Below are positions 1 to 9,236 of a stretch of 64,000 nt of DNA, piece after piece. This DNA comes from JAVBWI01 sp036677445 (lineage in GTDB: Bacteria > Bacillota > Clostridia > Christensenellales > CAG-138), in contig JAVBWI010000027.1 in NCBI GenBank assembly GCA_036677445.1, forward strand, positions 1-64,000, read 5' to 3'. The notes beneath the pieces are model-generated. The model was not told where the DNA came from, did not search any database, and saw only the letters and a program-made list of their open reading frames with translations. A program made the position numbers and the translations under genes. Each line of letters starts with the position of its first letter. The first letter of the stretch is position 1.

Positions 1-130
1 AGGGCTGCGCCACGCCGGGGGTGTAGGCAAGGGACAGATCCTCTTTTGTTTTGACGGGCACGGTGGCGACGACCTCGATCTTTCCTTTCCATTCTGCATG
101 CAGCCGCAGGGATTCTTTGGCGTAATCCAT
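1..130 (-). CDS. Malic enzyme, N-terminal part (runs off the left edge)
   Basis: Only the first 43 codons are in the window. The visible peptide begins MDYAKESLRLHAEWKGKIEV and continues with a TKEDLSLAYTPGVAQP segment, the hallmark N-terminus of bacterial NAD(P)-dependent malic enzymes, which convert malate to pyruvate, CO2 and reduced cofactor. The start has a clear ribosome-binding site (AAAGGAG, about 8 bases upstream). It is last in a same-strand series after an AEC permease and a LarA-like gene, which fits a role in hydroxy-acid use. The catalytic domain is not visible, so cofactor preference cannot be judged. Confidence 0.85.
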   Translation of the reverse strand, partial: MDYAKESLRLHAEWKGKIEVVATVPVKTKEDLSLAYTPGVAQP

Positions 131-149
131 ATTCTTTCTCCTTTGCTTT

Positions 150-1082
150 CTATAAGTACTGATGAAACAACAAAACCGTTATTGTGGGAATGGTTACCAG
201 GCACAGCAGCATGGTCTGCAGCACCATCAGCGACACGAACTCTCCCGCAGAACCGTACCGCTTGGCCATCACCGCATTCATGGTGGCCGACGGAGTTACC
301 GAAAGCAACAGCAGAATCGCCGCCACTTCGTCAGCCGGTCTGAGGAGTGATACAAGCCCGAGTGTAGCGATGGGAAACAAAACAAGCGTGCAAACCGATA
401 CCAGATACATGACCGGGTCTGTCAGCATTTTTTTGAATTGCACATCTGCGAGCATCATACCGACCGCCAACAGGGAAAGTGGTGTGCACATGTTGCCCGC
501 TATGCCGAGGGTATCCCAAACAATCTCCGGAAGCTGCACCCGAAACGCCACCAGCACGAGCATGAGGAATATACTAACCATCGACGTGTTGGCGAGTACC
601 GATTTTATGCACAGCTTTCCTTGGCCCGAATAGAGGTATATTCCGTAGCTCCAGTGCAGCAGATTGAATACCACCATACACAGCGCGGCGTAGAACAAAC
701 TTCCCTTTCCCAATACGGAAATGCAAAGAGGGAACCCCATAAAGGAAATGTTTTTAAAGGTAATCGTTCCGACAACATACGGCCTTTCCTCCTTTGGGAT
801 AAAGGAGAGCCTGCTCACGGTATTCGCTCCGGCAATGCATACCGCAAAGCCCAGAGTATAAATCAGCACCAGCATGCACGCATTTTGAACGGTCTGCGCA
901 TTCACCTCAATGGCAGATGCGGAGGATAAAATCGCCCCGGGCACCGCCACCTTCATCAGAAGCTCGACCGCGCCGTCCAATACTTTATTATCAAAGAACT
1001 TCAACTTTTTCCCGGCGAACCCCAAGGCGACAAACAGGAAAAATTCAATTAAGACTGAAAGGCTTGTTAGAATCCGTTCCAT
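150..1082 (-). CDS. AEC (auxin efflux carrier) family permease
   Basis: A 310-residue integral membrane protein with about ten hydrophobic segments in two five-helix halves and a polar middle, the layout of the AEC family. Bacterial members include malate, malonate and lactate carriers. The conserved Asn/Pro-containing crossover region shows as TFKNISFMGFPL near residues 110-121 and SVTPSATMNAV near the C-terminus. It lies 12 bases after the LarA-like gene and 19 bases before the malic enzyme gene, so a C3/C4 hydroxy- or dicarboxylate substrate is a reasonable inference. Direction of transport and substrate are not shown by sequence. Its own ribosome-binding site is weak, which suggests coupling to the gene before it. 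Confidence 0.85.
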   Translation of the reverse strand: MERILTSLSVLIEFFLFVALGFAGKKLKFFDNKVLDGAVELLMKVAVPGAILSSASAIEVNAQTVQNACMLVLIYTLGFAVCIAGANTVSRLSFIPKEERPYVVGTITFKNISFMGFPLCISVLGKGSLFYAALCMVVFNLLHWSYGIYLYSGQGKLCIKSVLANTSMVSIFLMLVLVAFRVQLPEIVWDTLGIAGNMCTPLSLLAVGMMLADVQFKKMLTDPVMYLVSVCTLVLFPIATLGLVSLLRPADEVAAILLLLSVTPSATMNAVMAKRYGSAGEFVSLMVLQTMLLCLVTIPTITVLLFHQYL

Positions 1083-1094
1083 TTCACAACCCGA

Positions 1095-2381
1095 TTAAAG
1101 CGGCTTAAATCCCGTTACATACCCGTTTTCATCATACACAACGGCCAGCGGCGTTTTATCCACCAACAACTGCGCCTTGCTCAGCGCTTCGTCCATCAAA
1201 CGCTGCGTGATATAAAAGCTTTGCAGATGATTCGTATCCCGTATCCACATAATACGGTACCCTGCCGCTTCGTTCGCCCCCGTTATGGTATGCAGGGCCA
1301 GTTTAAACGCCAAACGGTCATTTGGCATGATAACCGGCAGCTTAAACCCTGTTACGTCGCAGGACGTGATGCAATTCGGATAGGTTTGCTCCAAATCGAT
1401 CTTTTGGAATGTTCGCTCGGATATTACATCCGCATTGCCTATGCCGGAAGCGTTATGATGGGAATTTTCCGTTAGATCAAGAACCACAAGCCGCTCTGCA
1501 AACGGCGCCGTTATTCCGTTTATGGACGAACGGCCCGTCACGTTAGGATCCATTCCCGCCCCGCTGATGTCCTTTCCCATCTGATCCACAATAAGCATAT
1601 CAAGCTTCTCAAAAGGGATATGCGGAAGCTGACGGCCGGCGTCCATCAATAAAACGGGCTCTTCTTCCAAAATTCGTTCTGCCGGGACCGCCTCGATGCG
1701 GTACGTTTTATGCCGTGCGTTTTCCAGGATCCCCAAGCCAAACAGTACCGGGCTCTTTTCCAGAATCACCTTACCAATCTCCACAATATTGGCGCTCATT
1801 TCACCAAAGCCATTCGCATGGCAAATTGCCGCTCCGGCCTGTTTGCCAAGGCCTATGACAATCATCTTCATCAGCCCGCTTTGAATCGGGCCTTTGATAT
1901 CTGTATGAAGCTTGATTCTTCCAACAGGGACAATCCAATCGGCCTGGGACGCATTGTAATCCAAATGCACCTCAAATCCGTGCTCCTTTGTACGGCCAAG
2001 ACAAACGGTTTCCATGGAGGAACGAATGGGTGCCCCCACATATTCCTCCACAATTCCATAATCATTGAGTATCTTTTCCTGCCCCTCAGCGGTAGCGCCG
2101 CCATGGCTGCCCATCGCCGGCACGATAAACGGTTTGGCCCCAACGGCTATTAACTCTGCAACAAGCGTTTTGATAATGAGCGCAATGTTACAAATCTCTC
2201 TGCTGCCGGTCGCAATCGCCACCGTATTGCCTGCATGAATCTTATTCAATACCTGCCTGTTTTTTATGGCCTGACGTACGGCCATGGCAGGATCTTCAAG
2301 GGTTACCGCAGGAATCCTGTTTTCTACCCTGTAGAATACCGGCATCTCGTCCTTTCTCAGGAGTTCATCATAGACGCTCAT
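1095..2381 (-). CDS. LarA-like (lactate racemase domain, DUF2088) protein
   Basis: 428 residues. The N-terminal half has the LarA-type segments VAIATGSREI and PAMGSHGGATAEGQ, followed by PVGRIKLHTDIKGPIQSG and a His-bearing AAICHANG. LarA itself is a nickel-pincer enzyme racemising lactate; relatives racemise other 2-hydroxy acids, including malate. I cannot map all LarA pincer residues (Lys184, His200 in the founder) onto this protein, so it may be a divergent paralogue with another activity. The segment VDQMGKDISGAGMDPNVTGR is very conserved-looking and typical of the longer DUF2088 subfamily. Neighbours (Ldh2-type dehydrogenase upstream, AEC permease and malic enzyme downstream) support a 2-hydroxy acid substrate. 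Good ribosome-binding site (TGGAGG). Confidence 0.75.
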   Translation of the reverse strand: MSVYDELLRKDEMPVFYRVENRIPAVTLEDPAMAVRQAIKNRQVLNKIHAGNTVAIATGSREICNIALIIKTLVAELIAVGAKPFIVPAMGSHGGATAEGQEKILNDYGIVEEYVGAPIRSSMETVCLGRTKEHGFEVHLDYNASQADWIVPVGRIKLHTDIKGPIQSGLMKMIVIGLGKQAGAAICHANGFGEMSANIVEIGKVILEKSPVLFGLGILENARHKTYRIEAVPAERILEEEPVLLMDAGRQLPHIPFEKLDMLIVDQMGKDISGAGMDPNVTGRSSINGITAPFAERLVVLDLTENSHHNASGIGNADVISERTFQKIDLEQTYPNCITSCDVTGFKLPVIMPNDRLAFKLALHTITGANEAAGYRIMWIRDTNHLQSFYITQRLMDEALSKAQLLVDKTPLAVVYDENGYVTGFKPL

Positions 2382-2396
2382 TGCTGTCCCTCCAAC

Positions 2397-3488
2397 TTAC
2401 TTTTCAACCAAATACCTATAAGGATCAATTCCCAGTTCCTCGCAGATATCGGTCATTTCGCCATATGTCTTATCGTTGACCTTAACGCCAGTCTGGTTTA
2501 CACGTTCTAAGGACTCATAGGCTTTATCGCCATGCGTATAAATTCGCTCCTGCCCATCGGCCAGGCGGGCGTTTCTTAACTCATTCAGGTATTGGGTCAA
2601 ATGATCTTCAATTTCCTTTTTATCGCCGAACATCCCATAATCGATGGCCATAAAAAAATGGCACATCTTATCCACCTGTGGTACAACGCGAACATAGTTG
2701 CTGGTTCTTCCACCGGAAAAAATGCCGCAAAGGATCTCCACCAACAACGACAGTCCATATCCCTTATGGCCGCCATGGGTTTCCCCTTCCCCGCCCACAG
2801 GAAAGATGCCGCCATCCGATTTCGTTGCCCGAATATTCAGGAACTCATTGGGATCCGTATTTGCGCGGCCGTCGGCGTCAATCAACCAGCCGTCCGGCAT
2901 TTGCTTGCCCGCTTTTGCATAAACCTCCAGCTTGCCCGCCGGGACTACGCTGGTCGCCATATCCAGGTGAAAGGGATGCGGGGACGCCGGTATAGATACC
3001 GCAATGGGGTTTGTTCCCAGCATTGGCTGTTTACCATACGTAGGAACAACCAGCGCTTCCGTATTGGTCATGGATACGCCCATAAGTCCCTCGTCCGCCG
3101 CCATTTTCGAATAGTAGCCCGCAATGCCATAGTGGTTGGAATTGCGCACCAGCACGATGCCCACGCCGTTCTGTTTTGCCTTATCAATAGCCAGTTGCAT
3201 CGCTTTAACGGATACAGGCTGCCCAAACGCATCGTGCGCGTCAATTACGGCCGATACCGGCGTCTGTGCGACGATTTCAGGAACGGCGTCTTTATTTATA
3301 CGGTTTACCTTAATGGAATTCACGTACATGATCAGGCGCTGTACTCCATGTGATTCGATGCCAAATTTATCCGAAGCGAGCAGCACATCCGCAATGGCTT
3401 CGCAGTCCTCTTTAACATATCCGTATCTGGTAAAAACCTCAACCGTCAAATCGTGTAACCCATGATAGTCCAAATATTTGTATGCCAT
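2397..3488 (-). CDS. Ldh2/MDH2-family NAD(P)-dependent 2-hydroxy acid oxidoreductase
   Basis: 363 residues, the usual length of the malate/L-lactate dehydrogenase-2 family (YlbC, ComC, sulfolactate dehydrogenase, diketogulonate reductase). Recognisable are the N-terminal helical domain, the SNHYGIAGYY motif with the catalytic His near residue 118, the cofactor-region segment GTNPIAVSIPA, and GGHKGYGLSLLVEILCGI. These enzymes have a fold unrelated to Rossmann dehydrogenases and reduce or oxidise 2-keto/2-hydroxy acids. The gene is the first of the unit leading into the LarA-like gene, 15 bases away. Ribosome-binding site GGGAGG precedes the ATG. The exact substrate cannot be read from sequence. 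Confidence 0.88.
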   Translation of the reverse strand: MAYKYLDYHGLHDLTVEVFTRYGYVKEDCEAIADVLLASDKFGIESHGVQRLIMYVNSIKVNRINKDAVPEIVAQTPVSAVIDAHDAFGQPVSVKAMQLAIDKAKQNGVGIVLVRNSNHYGIAGYYSKMAADEGLMGVSMTNTEALVVPTYGKQPMLGTNPIAVSIPASPHPFHLDMATSVVPAGKLEVYAKAGKQMPDGWLIDADGRANTDPNEFLNIRATKSDGGIFPVGGEGETHGGHKGYGLSLLVEILCGIFSGGRTSNYVRVVPQVDKMCHFFMAIDYGMFGDKKEIEDHLTQYLNELRNARLADGQERIYTHGDKAYESLERVNQTGVKVNDKTYGEMTDICEELGIDPYRYLVEK

Positions 3489-3563
3489 GTCTTGAGCCTC
3501 CCTAATCAGCCTTGTTTCTTCGCAGCCCCGGCTTATGCGCTTTGCGCCAATCCATCCAAAACG

Positions 3564-3601
3564 AAAGACACCGCTTATAAAAACTTTACAGCAGTGTCTT
3601 T
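3564..3601 (-). terminator. Rho-independent terminator after the GntR gene
   Basis: An 11-base-pair stem (AAAGACACYGC pairing with GCGGTGTCTTT, one wobble) with a 16-base A/T-rich loop. Read on the minus strand it is followed by CGTTTT. It lies just downstream of the GntR stop codon and separates that gene from the oxidoreductase unit. Confidence 0.6.
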
Positions 3602-3674
3602 ATTATCAGTATCATGAGCAGCGTTATCAGATTCCAATCATATCTGCTCGAAAATAAGGAAGGCAACCGGATGC

Positions 3675-4340
3675 TTATAGCGCCGCATCTATTCTTTCAT
3701 GCTTGCACTCTAAAATTTTCGCGCGCGCATCCCCAAGATGCTGTTCGATAACGACCTTAAACGCATCGTAGTCCCAATTCTTCAGCGCAACAAACATACT
3801 TTCATGTTGCGAGATAGCCGTATCGGTTACCACGTCGTTTTCGGTCTTATTCAGGTAGTTGATCGCCATAAACTTCTTTTGCGCAAGCGCATATAAATCC
3901 GCAAGATAATCATTTCCGGTTCCACGAACGATCATCATATGCAGGTTCAAATCGGCCTGACTGGCCAGATGAAACTCGCCGTGTCGCTTATGACGGCTGC
4001 ACTCGAGCATGCATTCATGCAGCTCGGGAGTCGCTACCTCAAACTTATTCTCGCATATAATTTGCCCGGCTGTCAGTTCAATGAGCTTCCTTACAAAGCA
4101 AACATCGTTTACCTGTTTCTCGTCAAAGAGGGGGAAACGCACCTTGCCGTTTGGTAAAAACTCTGTTAAACCTTCCGCCGTCAAACGCTTGATCGCCTGC
4201 ACTACGGGAGTCCTGCTGACCTCATATTGACCGCAAATGCTCTCAATTGAGATGACATCGCCGGAATTCCATCGTGCTGCAAGAATACTATCGAGCAGTT
4301 TCTCGTAAATTGCCTCATCCAAATTTTTCTTAATTCGCAT
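3675..4340 (-). CDS. GntR-family regulator, FadR/FCD subgroup
   Basis: 221 residues. An N-terminal winged helix (residues about 10-75, with recognition-helix segment YEVSRTPVVQAIKRL) is followed by an all-helical FCD ligand domain. The FCD metal/ligand residues appear as LNLHMMIV, AISQHESMF and VIEQHLGDA. FCD regulators sense small organic acids and usually act as repressors relieved by the pathway substrate. It sits between the importer/lyase genes and the dehydrogenase/racemase genes, so it is the obvious local regulator. A palindromic TTAAATTTAA site lies in its own leader and related sites precede two other units, suggesting autoregulation. Confidence 0.9.
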   Translation of the reverse strand: MRIKKNLDEAIYEKLLDSILAARWNSGDVISIESICGQYEVSRTPVVQAIKRLTAEGLTEFLPNGKVRFPLFDEKQVNDVCFVRKLIELTAGQIICENKFEVATPELHECMLECSRHKRHGEFHLASQADLNLHMMIVRGTGNDYLADLYALAQKKFMAINYLNKTENDVVTDTAISQHESMFVALKNWDYDAFKVVIEQHLGDARAKILECKHERIDAAL

Positions 4341-4387
4341 CTTTCATCATTCCATCTGTTATCAACTTATACTTGCCGTGCCCTGCA

Positions 4388-4399
4388 ATTAAATTTAAA
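4388..4399. promoter_or_regulatory. Candidate GntR operator, site 1 (own leader)
   Basis: Core ATTAAATTTAAA, a match to the central palindrome of the site upstream of the DapA-family gene. It lies just downstream of the predicted -10 of the GntR promoter. Assignment to this regulator is inference from recurrence at three promoters. Confidence 0.4.
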
Positions 4400-4421
4400 A
4401 TACAAAACACACTACTTTTTA

Positions 4422-4450
4422 AATTAACATTTACAATTATATTTTGTCAA
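4422..4450 (-). promoter_or_regulatory. Predicted sigma-A promoter of the GntR gene
   Basis: On the minus strand: -35 TTGACA, 17-base spacer, -10 TTAATT. The perfect -35 and correct spacing offset a weak -10. Confidence 0.45.
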
Positions 4451-4673
4451 GTATTTTTAAACCAATATACCCTGACAATGTGTGCTGCGCAAGACAAACC
4501 GATAAGGGGATGGAGATGCGGACACTGCTATTTAGTTTCCAATCTGCTATACCTATTTATACAACGGTAGCACACGCTCAACCGATAGCACCAGTTAGAT
4601 AAATATCGGCGTGATTTGCCCACGCCGATATTCAGATACCGCCTTAACGGACGCGCTGAGTCAAGCGCATTGC

Positions 4674-5579
4674 TTATTCCATGTTGGCAAGCAGCGTATC
4701 GATCTTCTTCTTGTTCTGTGCATCCAGCTCGCCAAGCGGCTTGCGGGGCAGCCCGGCAAAATCCAGGCCCTGCGCCTGCAGGGTGTATTTGCAAATTTCC
4801 TGCCAGTGAGGCACGCCGTTTACCTTGTCGTAGAAGAAGTAGTTTATATAATCCTGAATGTTGTTCTGCGCTTTCTTCGCAGCGTCAACATCCTTCTTAA
4901 AGCAAGCATCCTGCAATGCGCGGCACTGCCTGGGCAGAACTGCAGGGAAGCCGGAGAGCCAGCCATCAGCGCCGGCCAGCAGGCCTTCCATTGCGCAGTA
5001 ATCGTGACCGTAAAACACAGTGAGCTTGTCACCGCAGGCATATTTGAGCTCGTGTACACGGTTCGGATCGCCGTGAGCGGCTTTGATGCACTGAATTGTT
5101 CCATCCTCAACCAGAGCGGAAACCTCCTGTGTATTCAGCTCATAGCCGGCAAACCAGGGATTGTTGTAAACCATGATTTCGATATCCAGAGCAGCGCGCA
5201 GATCACGGAAATGCTGCATAACAGCCTTCTTGTGGGGGTTGAGATAGAAGGGGAGAATAACCATCACACAGTCAGCACCCTGATCCTCTGCAAATTTGCT
5301 CATCTTAATGGTGTTGAGCGTATCATATCTGCCAGTGCCGCAAACCAGGGGAACCTGTCCATTAAGGAAGCTGGCCACATGCGCGATGATCTCCCTCTGT
5401 TCTTCCATATTCATGGCAATGTTTTCACCGGTGCTCCCGCATACGGAAATGGTCTGTGCGCCATTGTCAATCAGCCAGGTGAGGTACTTCTCCATACCCT
5501 TCTTGTTGTAGGTCTGGTCAGGATTCCAAATCGTCATGGAAGCGGGGCAGATACCAAAGGATTTCTTTACGTCTTTCAT
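4674..5579 (-). CDS. DapA/N-acetylneuraminate lyase-family aldolase or dehydratase
   Basis: 301 residues with the class I pyruvate-aldolase TIM-barrel signatures: GSTGE near residue 48 (carboxylate binding), catalytic Tyr in MVYNNP, and Schiff-base Lys in QCIKAAHGD. Family members cleave or dehydrate 2-keto acids (dihydrodipicolinate synthase, sialate lyase, KDG aldolase, hydroxy-oxoglutarate aldolase). The context of an organic-acid importer and hydroxy-acid enzymes argues for catabolism rather than lysine synthesis. The start chosen is 11 codons inside the longest frame because an AGGAGA ribosome-binding site lies 6 bases before this ATG. It has its own promoter with the strongest copy of the shared palindrome. 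Confidence 0.88.
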   Translation of the reverse strand: MKDVKKSFGICPASMTIWNPDQTYNKKGMEKYLTWLIDNGAQTISVCGSTGENIAMNMEEQREIIAHVASFLNGQVPLVCGTGRYDTLNTIKMSKFAEDQGADCVMVILPFYLNPHKKAVMQHFRDLRAALDIEIMVYNNPWFAGYELNTQEVSALVEDGTIQCIKAAHGDPNRVHELKYACGDKLTVFYGHDYCAMEGLLAGADGWLSGFPAVLPRQCRALQDACFKKDVDAAKKAQNNIQDYINYFFYDKVNGVPHWQEICKYTLQAQGLDFAGLPRKPLGELDAQNKKKIDTLLANME

Positions 5580-5668
5580 AAGCTTTCTCCTATTTCTTGA
5601 TTTGGCACACACTGTGTGAATTGAGTTTGGGTTTTCCTGAATTGCTGCAAACCATTTATCCTGTAATT

Positions 5669-5697
5669 ATAATAGAGCCACTTTAAATCAAAGTCAA
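5669..5697 (-). promoter_or_regulatory. Predicted promoter of the DapA-family gene
   Basis: Minus strand: -35 TTGACT, 17-base spacer, -10 TATTAT. The -35 overlaps the end of an 18-bp palindrome, so a bound protein would block or contact RNA polymerase. Confidence 0.6.
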
Positions 5698-5713
5698 TAT
5701 TAAATTTAATATT
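5696..5713. promoter_or_regulatory. Candidate GntR operator, site 2 (perfect 18-bp palindrome)
   Basis: AATATTAAATTTAATATT is a perfect inverted repeat with no mismatches. It overlaps the -35 of the DapA-family promoter by two bases. A near-copy lies in the leader of the dehydrogenase/importer operon and the core recurs before the GntR gene. Confidence 0.55.
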
Positions 5714-5743
5714 TTATATTTAGATTTTACCAAGCGGATCGCA

Positions 5744-6454
5744 TCACCCGCCCAAATACGCTTTGATAATCGTATCCTGCTTGGACAGCCGTGCGCTTAA
5801 CCCGCTATCGATCACGGCGCCGTTTTCCAGCACATAGCATCTTTGCGAAATGCTAAGCGCCATGAAAGCATTCTGTTCTACGATGATGATAGGGATGCCC
5901 ATCTCTTTGTTGATACGCTTAAAAATCTCAAACATATCGTCAACAATAATTGGCGCCAGGCCCAAGGAAGGTTCGTCACACATCAATAGTTTTGGGTTGG
6001 CCATCAATCCACGCGCAATCGCCACCATCTGCTGTTCGCCGCCGGATAAACAGCCTGCCTTTTGTGTTCTGCGCTCTTTTAAACGGGGGAACAACGCATA
6101 CATCGCCTCCAGCTTTTCACGCAGCTCTTTTCGGGTGCGGCGAATGGTGTATCCTCCCATCTCCAGATTTTCAAGCACGGTCATATTTGGAAACACTTCC
6201 CGTCCCTCCGGAATTTGAACGATCCCCAGCGCTGTTATTTGATGCGCCTTCAGGCTGGTGATATCTTTTCCCAGATATTCGATCTTCCCCTGTTTGACAG
6301 GAACCGTACCGCTTATGGAATTCATCAGGGTGGATTTCCCCGCGCCGTTTGAACCAATAACGGCTACAATTTCTTTTTCCGCCACTTCAATTGAAATATT
6401 GTGGAGGGCCTGAACGTTTCCATAGAAGGTGTCAATATCGGATACTTTCAACAT
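5744..6454 (-). CDS. livF: LivF-type ABC importer ATPase
   Basis: 236 residues, typical LivF length. Walker A is GSNGAGKST near residue 36, the signature LSGGEQQM near 136, Walker B LLMCDEPSLGLAP near 156, and the switch His lies in the IVEQNAF region context usual for LivF. It would form a heterodimer with the LivG-type ATPase encoded just before it and energise the two LivH/LivM-type permeases. Last gene of the importer operon; strong ribosome-binding site (AGGAGGG). The HAAT family carries branched-chain amino acids but also aromatic and dicarboxylic acids and urea, so the leucine name denotes family only. Confidence 0.92.
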   Translation of the reverse strand: MLKVSDIDTFYGNVQALHNISIEVAEKEIVAVIGSNGAGKSTLMNSISGTVPVKQGKIEYLGKDITSLKAHQITALGIVQIPEGREVFPNMTVLENLEMGGYTIRRTRKELREKLEAMYALFPRLKERRTQKAGCLSGGEQQMVAIARGLMANPKLLMCDEPSLGLAPIIVDDMFEIFKRINKEMGIPIIIVEQNAFMALSISQRCYVLENGAVIDSGLSARLSKQDTIIKAYLGG

Positions 6455-6467
6455 TCTCTGTTCCCTC

Positions 6468-7265
6468 CTATTCTGCGCTCTGCTCTTGCTTCAGTTTTAC
6501 ATAGGCGCTGCCCAAATACGCCTTGATGACCTCGTCGTCGTTTTTGATTGCCGCCGGGTCGCCTTCCGCAATCATGCGTCCAAAGGACAGTACGGTAATA
6601 TGATCGCTTAAATTCATTACCACATCCATGTTGTGTTCAATGAGGAAGAATGTGAACCCCTCCTCAAAGGACTTTTGTATAACAGATACCAATTCCGCCC
6701 GTTCCGAAGGATTCAACCCCGCAGCCGGTTCATCCAGAAGAATGAGCTTGGGGTCCGTCATCATCGCGCGGGCGATCTCGGAAATTTTTTGCCGTCCGTA
6801 GGGCAGGTTCTTCATGTATTCGTTGCGCAGGTCATACATCCCAAGTTTGTTCAGCAGCGCCTCCGCCTTCTCCTGGAGCATTTTCTCTTCCTTGCGCGTA
6901 TTTTTAAAATCGAGTATCCCGCGGACGATACCAATCCTGGTCAGCTGATGGCCGCCTACCATCACGTTTTCGAGCAATGTCATGGTAGGAAACACCTTAA
7001 TATTTTGAAAGGTGCGCCCGATCCCCCTTCTGGCAATTTCAAATGTCTTCAAGCCGGTAATATCCTCGCCGTTAAACTCCACTTTCCCCGTCGTAAGCGG
7101 CAGTACGCCCGTAATCAAATTCACAGCGGTCGTTTTCCCGGCTCCATTGGGGCCAATGAGGGAATGGATGGTATGCTCTTTCACATCAATATTCAGGCCG
7201 TCCACCGCCAAAAGCCCGCTGAAGCGTTTGGATATGTCGGTCAGTTTCAGAATAACGCTGCTCAC
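6468..7265 (-). CDS. livG: LivG-type ABC importer ATPase
   Basis: 265 residues with Walker A GPNGAGKTT, signature LPYGRQKISEIARA and Walker B LILLDEPAAGLNPSE, followed by the C-terminal extension found in LivG (residues about 235-260, IKNDDEVIKAYLG). The start is GTG and overlaps the stop codon of the LivM-type gene (GTGA), with GGAGGA nine bases upstream, so the two are translationally coupled. Function is ATP hydrolysis for the importer at the cytoplasmic face. Confidence 0.92.
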   Translation of the reverse strand: MSSVILKLTDISKRFSGLLAVDGLNIDVKEHTIHSLIGPNGAGKTTAVNLITGVLPLTTGKVEFNGEDITGLKTFEIARRGIGRTFQNIKVFPTMTLLENVMVGGHQLTRIGIVRGILDFKNTRKEEKMLQEKAEALLNKLGMYDLRNEYMKNLPYGRQKISEIARAMMTDPKLILLDEPAAGLNPSERAELVSVIQKSFEEGFTFFLIEHNMDVVMNLSDHITVLSFGRMIAEGDPAAIKNDDEVIKAYLGSAYVKLKQEQSAE

Positions 7266-8257
7266 TGACGGCTTCCTCCTTCCGTGCTGGATTTACGAAA
7301 CAAGCCGGCCAGTTTTTTCACACCTCTGCCCACCGCATCGATCCATCCGTTTGGGAACATCAATATGCCGGCAAATATGATCCCATAGAACGCAATCAAA
7401 TAATAATCTCCTAACTCGCGCAGCAATTCCGGCAATATCGTAACAATCCCCGCGCCAAACATCACACCGGGTACAGAGCCGAGTCCTCCTACAAGCAGTA
7501 TCAGTACGTAATTCATAGAAACATCCAGCGTATAGGTGGAAGGATTGATATAGCCGTAAAAATGCGCGTACAGAGCGCCGGCAATGGTGCCAAAGATCGC
7601 GCATGTGGTAAATGCTTTGATCTTTACCGAAGCAATATTGACGCCGCTCATTTCAACGGCATCCGTATTATCCCGCAGTGAACGGAATAACCGCCCCCAT
7701 TTCGAGCTGACAATGCGCTGTGCCACAAAAAGCGCGATGATCGCAAAAGCCACATATAGGTAGTAGGACCTTAGATATGTATTGAATGAAAATCCAAACA
7801 GGGAATAGGGCTGGATCCCCTTAACGCCCTGCGATCCCCCGGTTAAACGGGTCATATTGTTCAGAAACAGGGTTACAATCTGTGTAAATCCTATCGTCGT
7901 CAACGACAGATAGACCCCTTTTAAGCGCAAACTGGGATAGCCGAGAACAACGCCGATAATAAGGCCCATCACAATGGCTGCCAAAATACCCATCCAGGGG
8001 GAACAGCCCGTCTTGGTTGTAAGCAGGGCTGAGGTATACGCCCCCAGCGCATAGATGCCGGCAGTACCAAGGTTCATCTGACCGATCAAACCGGTGATAA
8101 AATTCAAACCCAACGCAACAATGATATTAAGCAGCACGCGGATAAACACCACAGTCCAATAATCGTTGTTCACAAAAAGCGGCAAGCACAGCACCAAAGT
8201 GGAAACTACAATATACAAAATGAGGCTTCTGTTTCTAGCGGGTTGTTTCGTTGCCAT
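7262..8257 (-). CDS. livM: LivM-type ABC importer permease
   Basis: 331 residues with about nine to ten membrane segments and the LivM signature region LSLTTIGFTQIVTLFLNNM and LRDNTDAVEMSGVNIASVK, the coupling-helix segment that docks onto the ATPases. The central GGSQGVKGI motif is typical. It pairs with the LivH-type permease encoded immediately upstream. The C-terminus is basic and cytoplasmic. Confidence 0.92.
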   Translation of the reverse strand: MATKQPARNRSLILYIVVSTLVLCLPLFVNNDYWTVVFIRVLLNIIVALGLNFITGLIGQMNLGTAGIYALGAYTSALLTTKTGCSPWMGILAAIVMGLIIGVVLGYPSLRLKGVYLSLTTIGFTQIVTLFLNNMTRLTGGSQGVKGIQPYSLFGFSFNTYLRSYYLYVAFAIIALFVAQRIVSSKWGRLFRSLRDNTDAVEMSGVNIASVKIKAFTTCAIFGTIAGALYAHFYGYINPSTYTLDVSMNYVLILLVGGLGSVPGVMFGAGIVTILPELLRELGDYYLIAFYGIIFAGILMFPNGWIDAVGRGVKKLAGLFRKSSTEGGSRQ

Positions 8258-8274
8258 GATTTCGTGTCACCCCC

Positions 8275-9144
8275 TTACGCTCGCTTGCCCAGGAAACCGG
8301 AAGGTCTGATGACCAAGAAAACGATTAATAAAATAAAGGAAACCGCATCTTTGTAAACCGCAGGAATAAACAAAGTCGCCATATTTTCCACCAGACCAAT
8401 AAAAATGCCGCCGAGTATCGCGCCGGGTATATATCCGAATCCGCCGATAACGCCCGCGCAAAACCCCTTCAGCCCGATTGTGGCCGCCATCGTGGCGCTG
8501 ATATTGACCAAAGGAATAATCAAAAACCCAATCACCGCACAGATAATAGAACTGATTCCCGTTGTAATACAAATGCTTTTGTTAACATTGATCCCCATCA
8601 GAGCGGCCGCTTTCTTGTTTTGCTCCACACATCGCATGGCCTTGCCCGTCTTTGTAAATTTAAAGAATATCTGCAGAAGCACAACAAGCGTAACCGCTAC
8701 GATACAAATGACGATGTTTGCGGATGTGATCGCAAATTTTCCAACCATATATGTCTGATCCAGCCAGCCGGAGACACGCATATTGCCGGACCCCCAGAAT
8801 AATCTGATAAATTCGGAAATGATCTTCGCAAGAACCACCGTCCCAATAATCGCAAAAATATTGGAACGCATACTGTGCAAACGATTGAAAACCCCTGCTG
8901 CCAGCAATGCACCCACAGCCCCCATGACTGCCAACGAAACAATAATTGCCACCGGATACGCCATATTCATTTGAAGAATCATACTTCCGCCGAATATATA
9001 CGCGCCTAAGGTAATGAGCTTATCATGGCTGAAGTTAAGCAGCCCGGAGGAATTCCAGACCAATGTATACTCGATTCCAACCAGAGCGTAAATCAGTCCA
9101 TATGCGATGCCGCTGATCAGAAGTTGAACGATCATTGTCTCCAT
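8275..9144 (-). CDS. livH: LivH-type ABC importer permease
   Basis: 289 residues, eight or so membrane segments, starting with the family-typical QLLISGIAYGLIYALVGIE. The coupling segment RCVEQNKKAAALMGINVNK is clear, as is the C-terminal GAILGGIFIGLVEN region. RBS AAGGAG lies seven bases before the ATG. Together with the LivM-type subunit it forms the translocation path for the substrate bound by the lipoprotein encoded upstream. Confidence 0.92.
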   Translation of the reverse strand: METMIVQLLISGIAYGLIYALVGIEYTLVWNSSGLLNFSHDKLITLGAYIFGGSMILQMNMAYPVAIIVSLAVMGAVGALLAAGVFNRLHSMRSNIFAIIGTVVLAKIISEFIRLFWGSGNMRVSGWLDQTYMVGKFAITSANIVICIVAVTLVVLLQIFFKFTKTGKAMRCVEQNKKAAALMGINVNKSICITTGISSIICAVIGFLIIPLVNISATMAATIGLKGFCAGVIGGFGYIPGAILGGIFIGLVENMATLFIPAVYKDAVSFILLIVFLVIRPSGFLGKRA

Positions 9145-9236
9145 AGCGTTTTCTCCTTATGTCCAATGGATGCCCCTGCCAACCGATACTCGTTGGCAGG
9201 AGCATCTTGCAAATACGACTTCCTGTAGAGTATTTC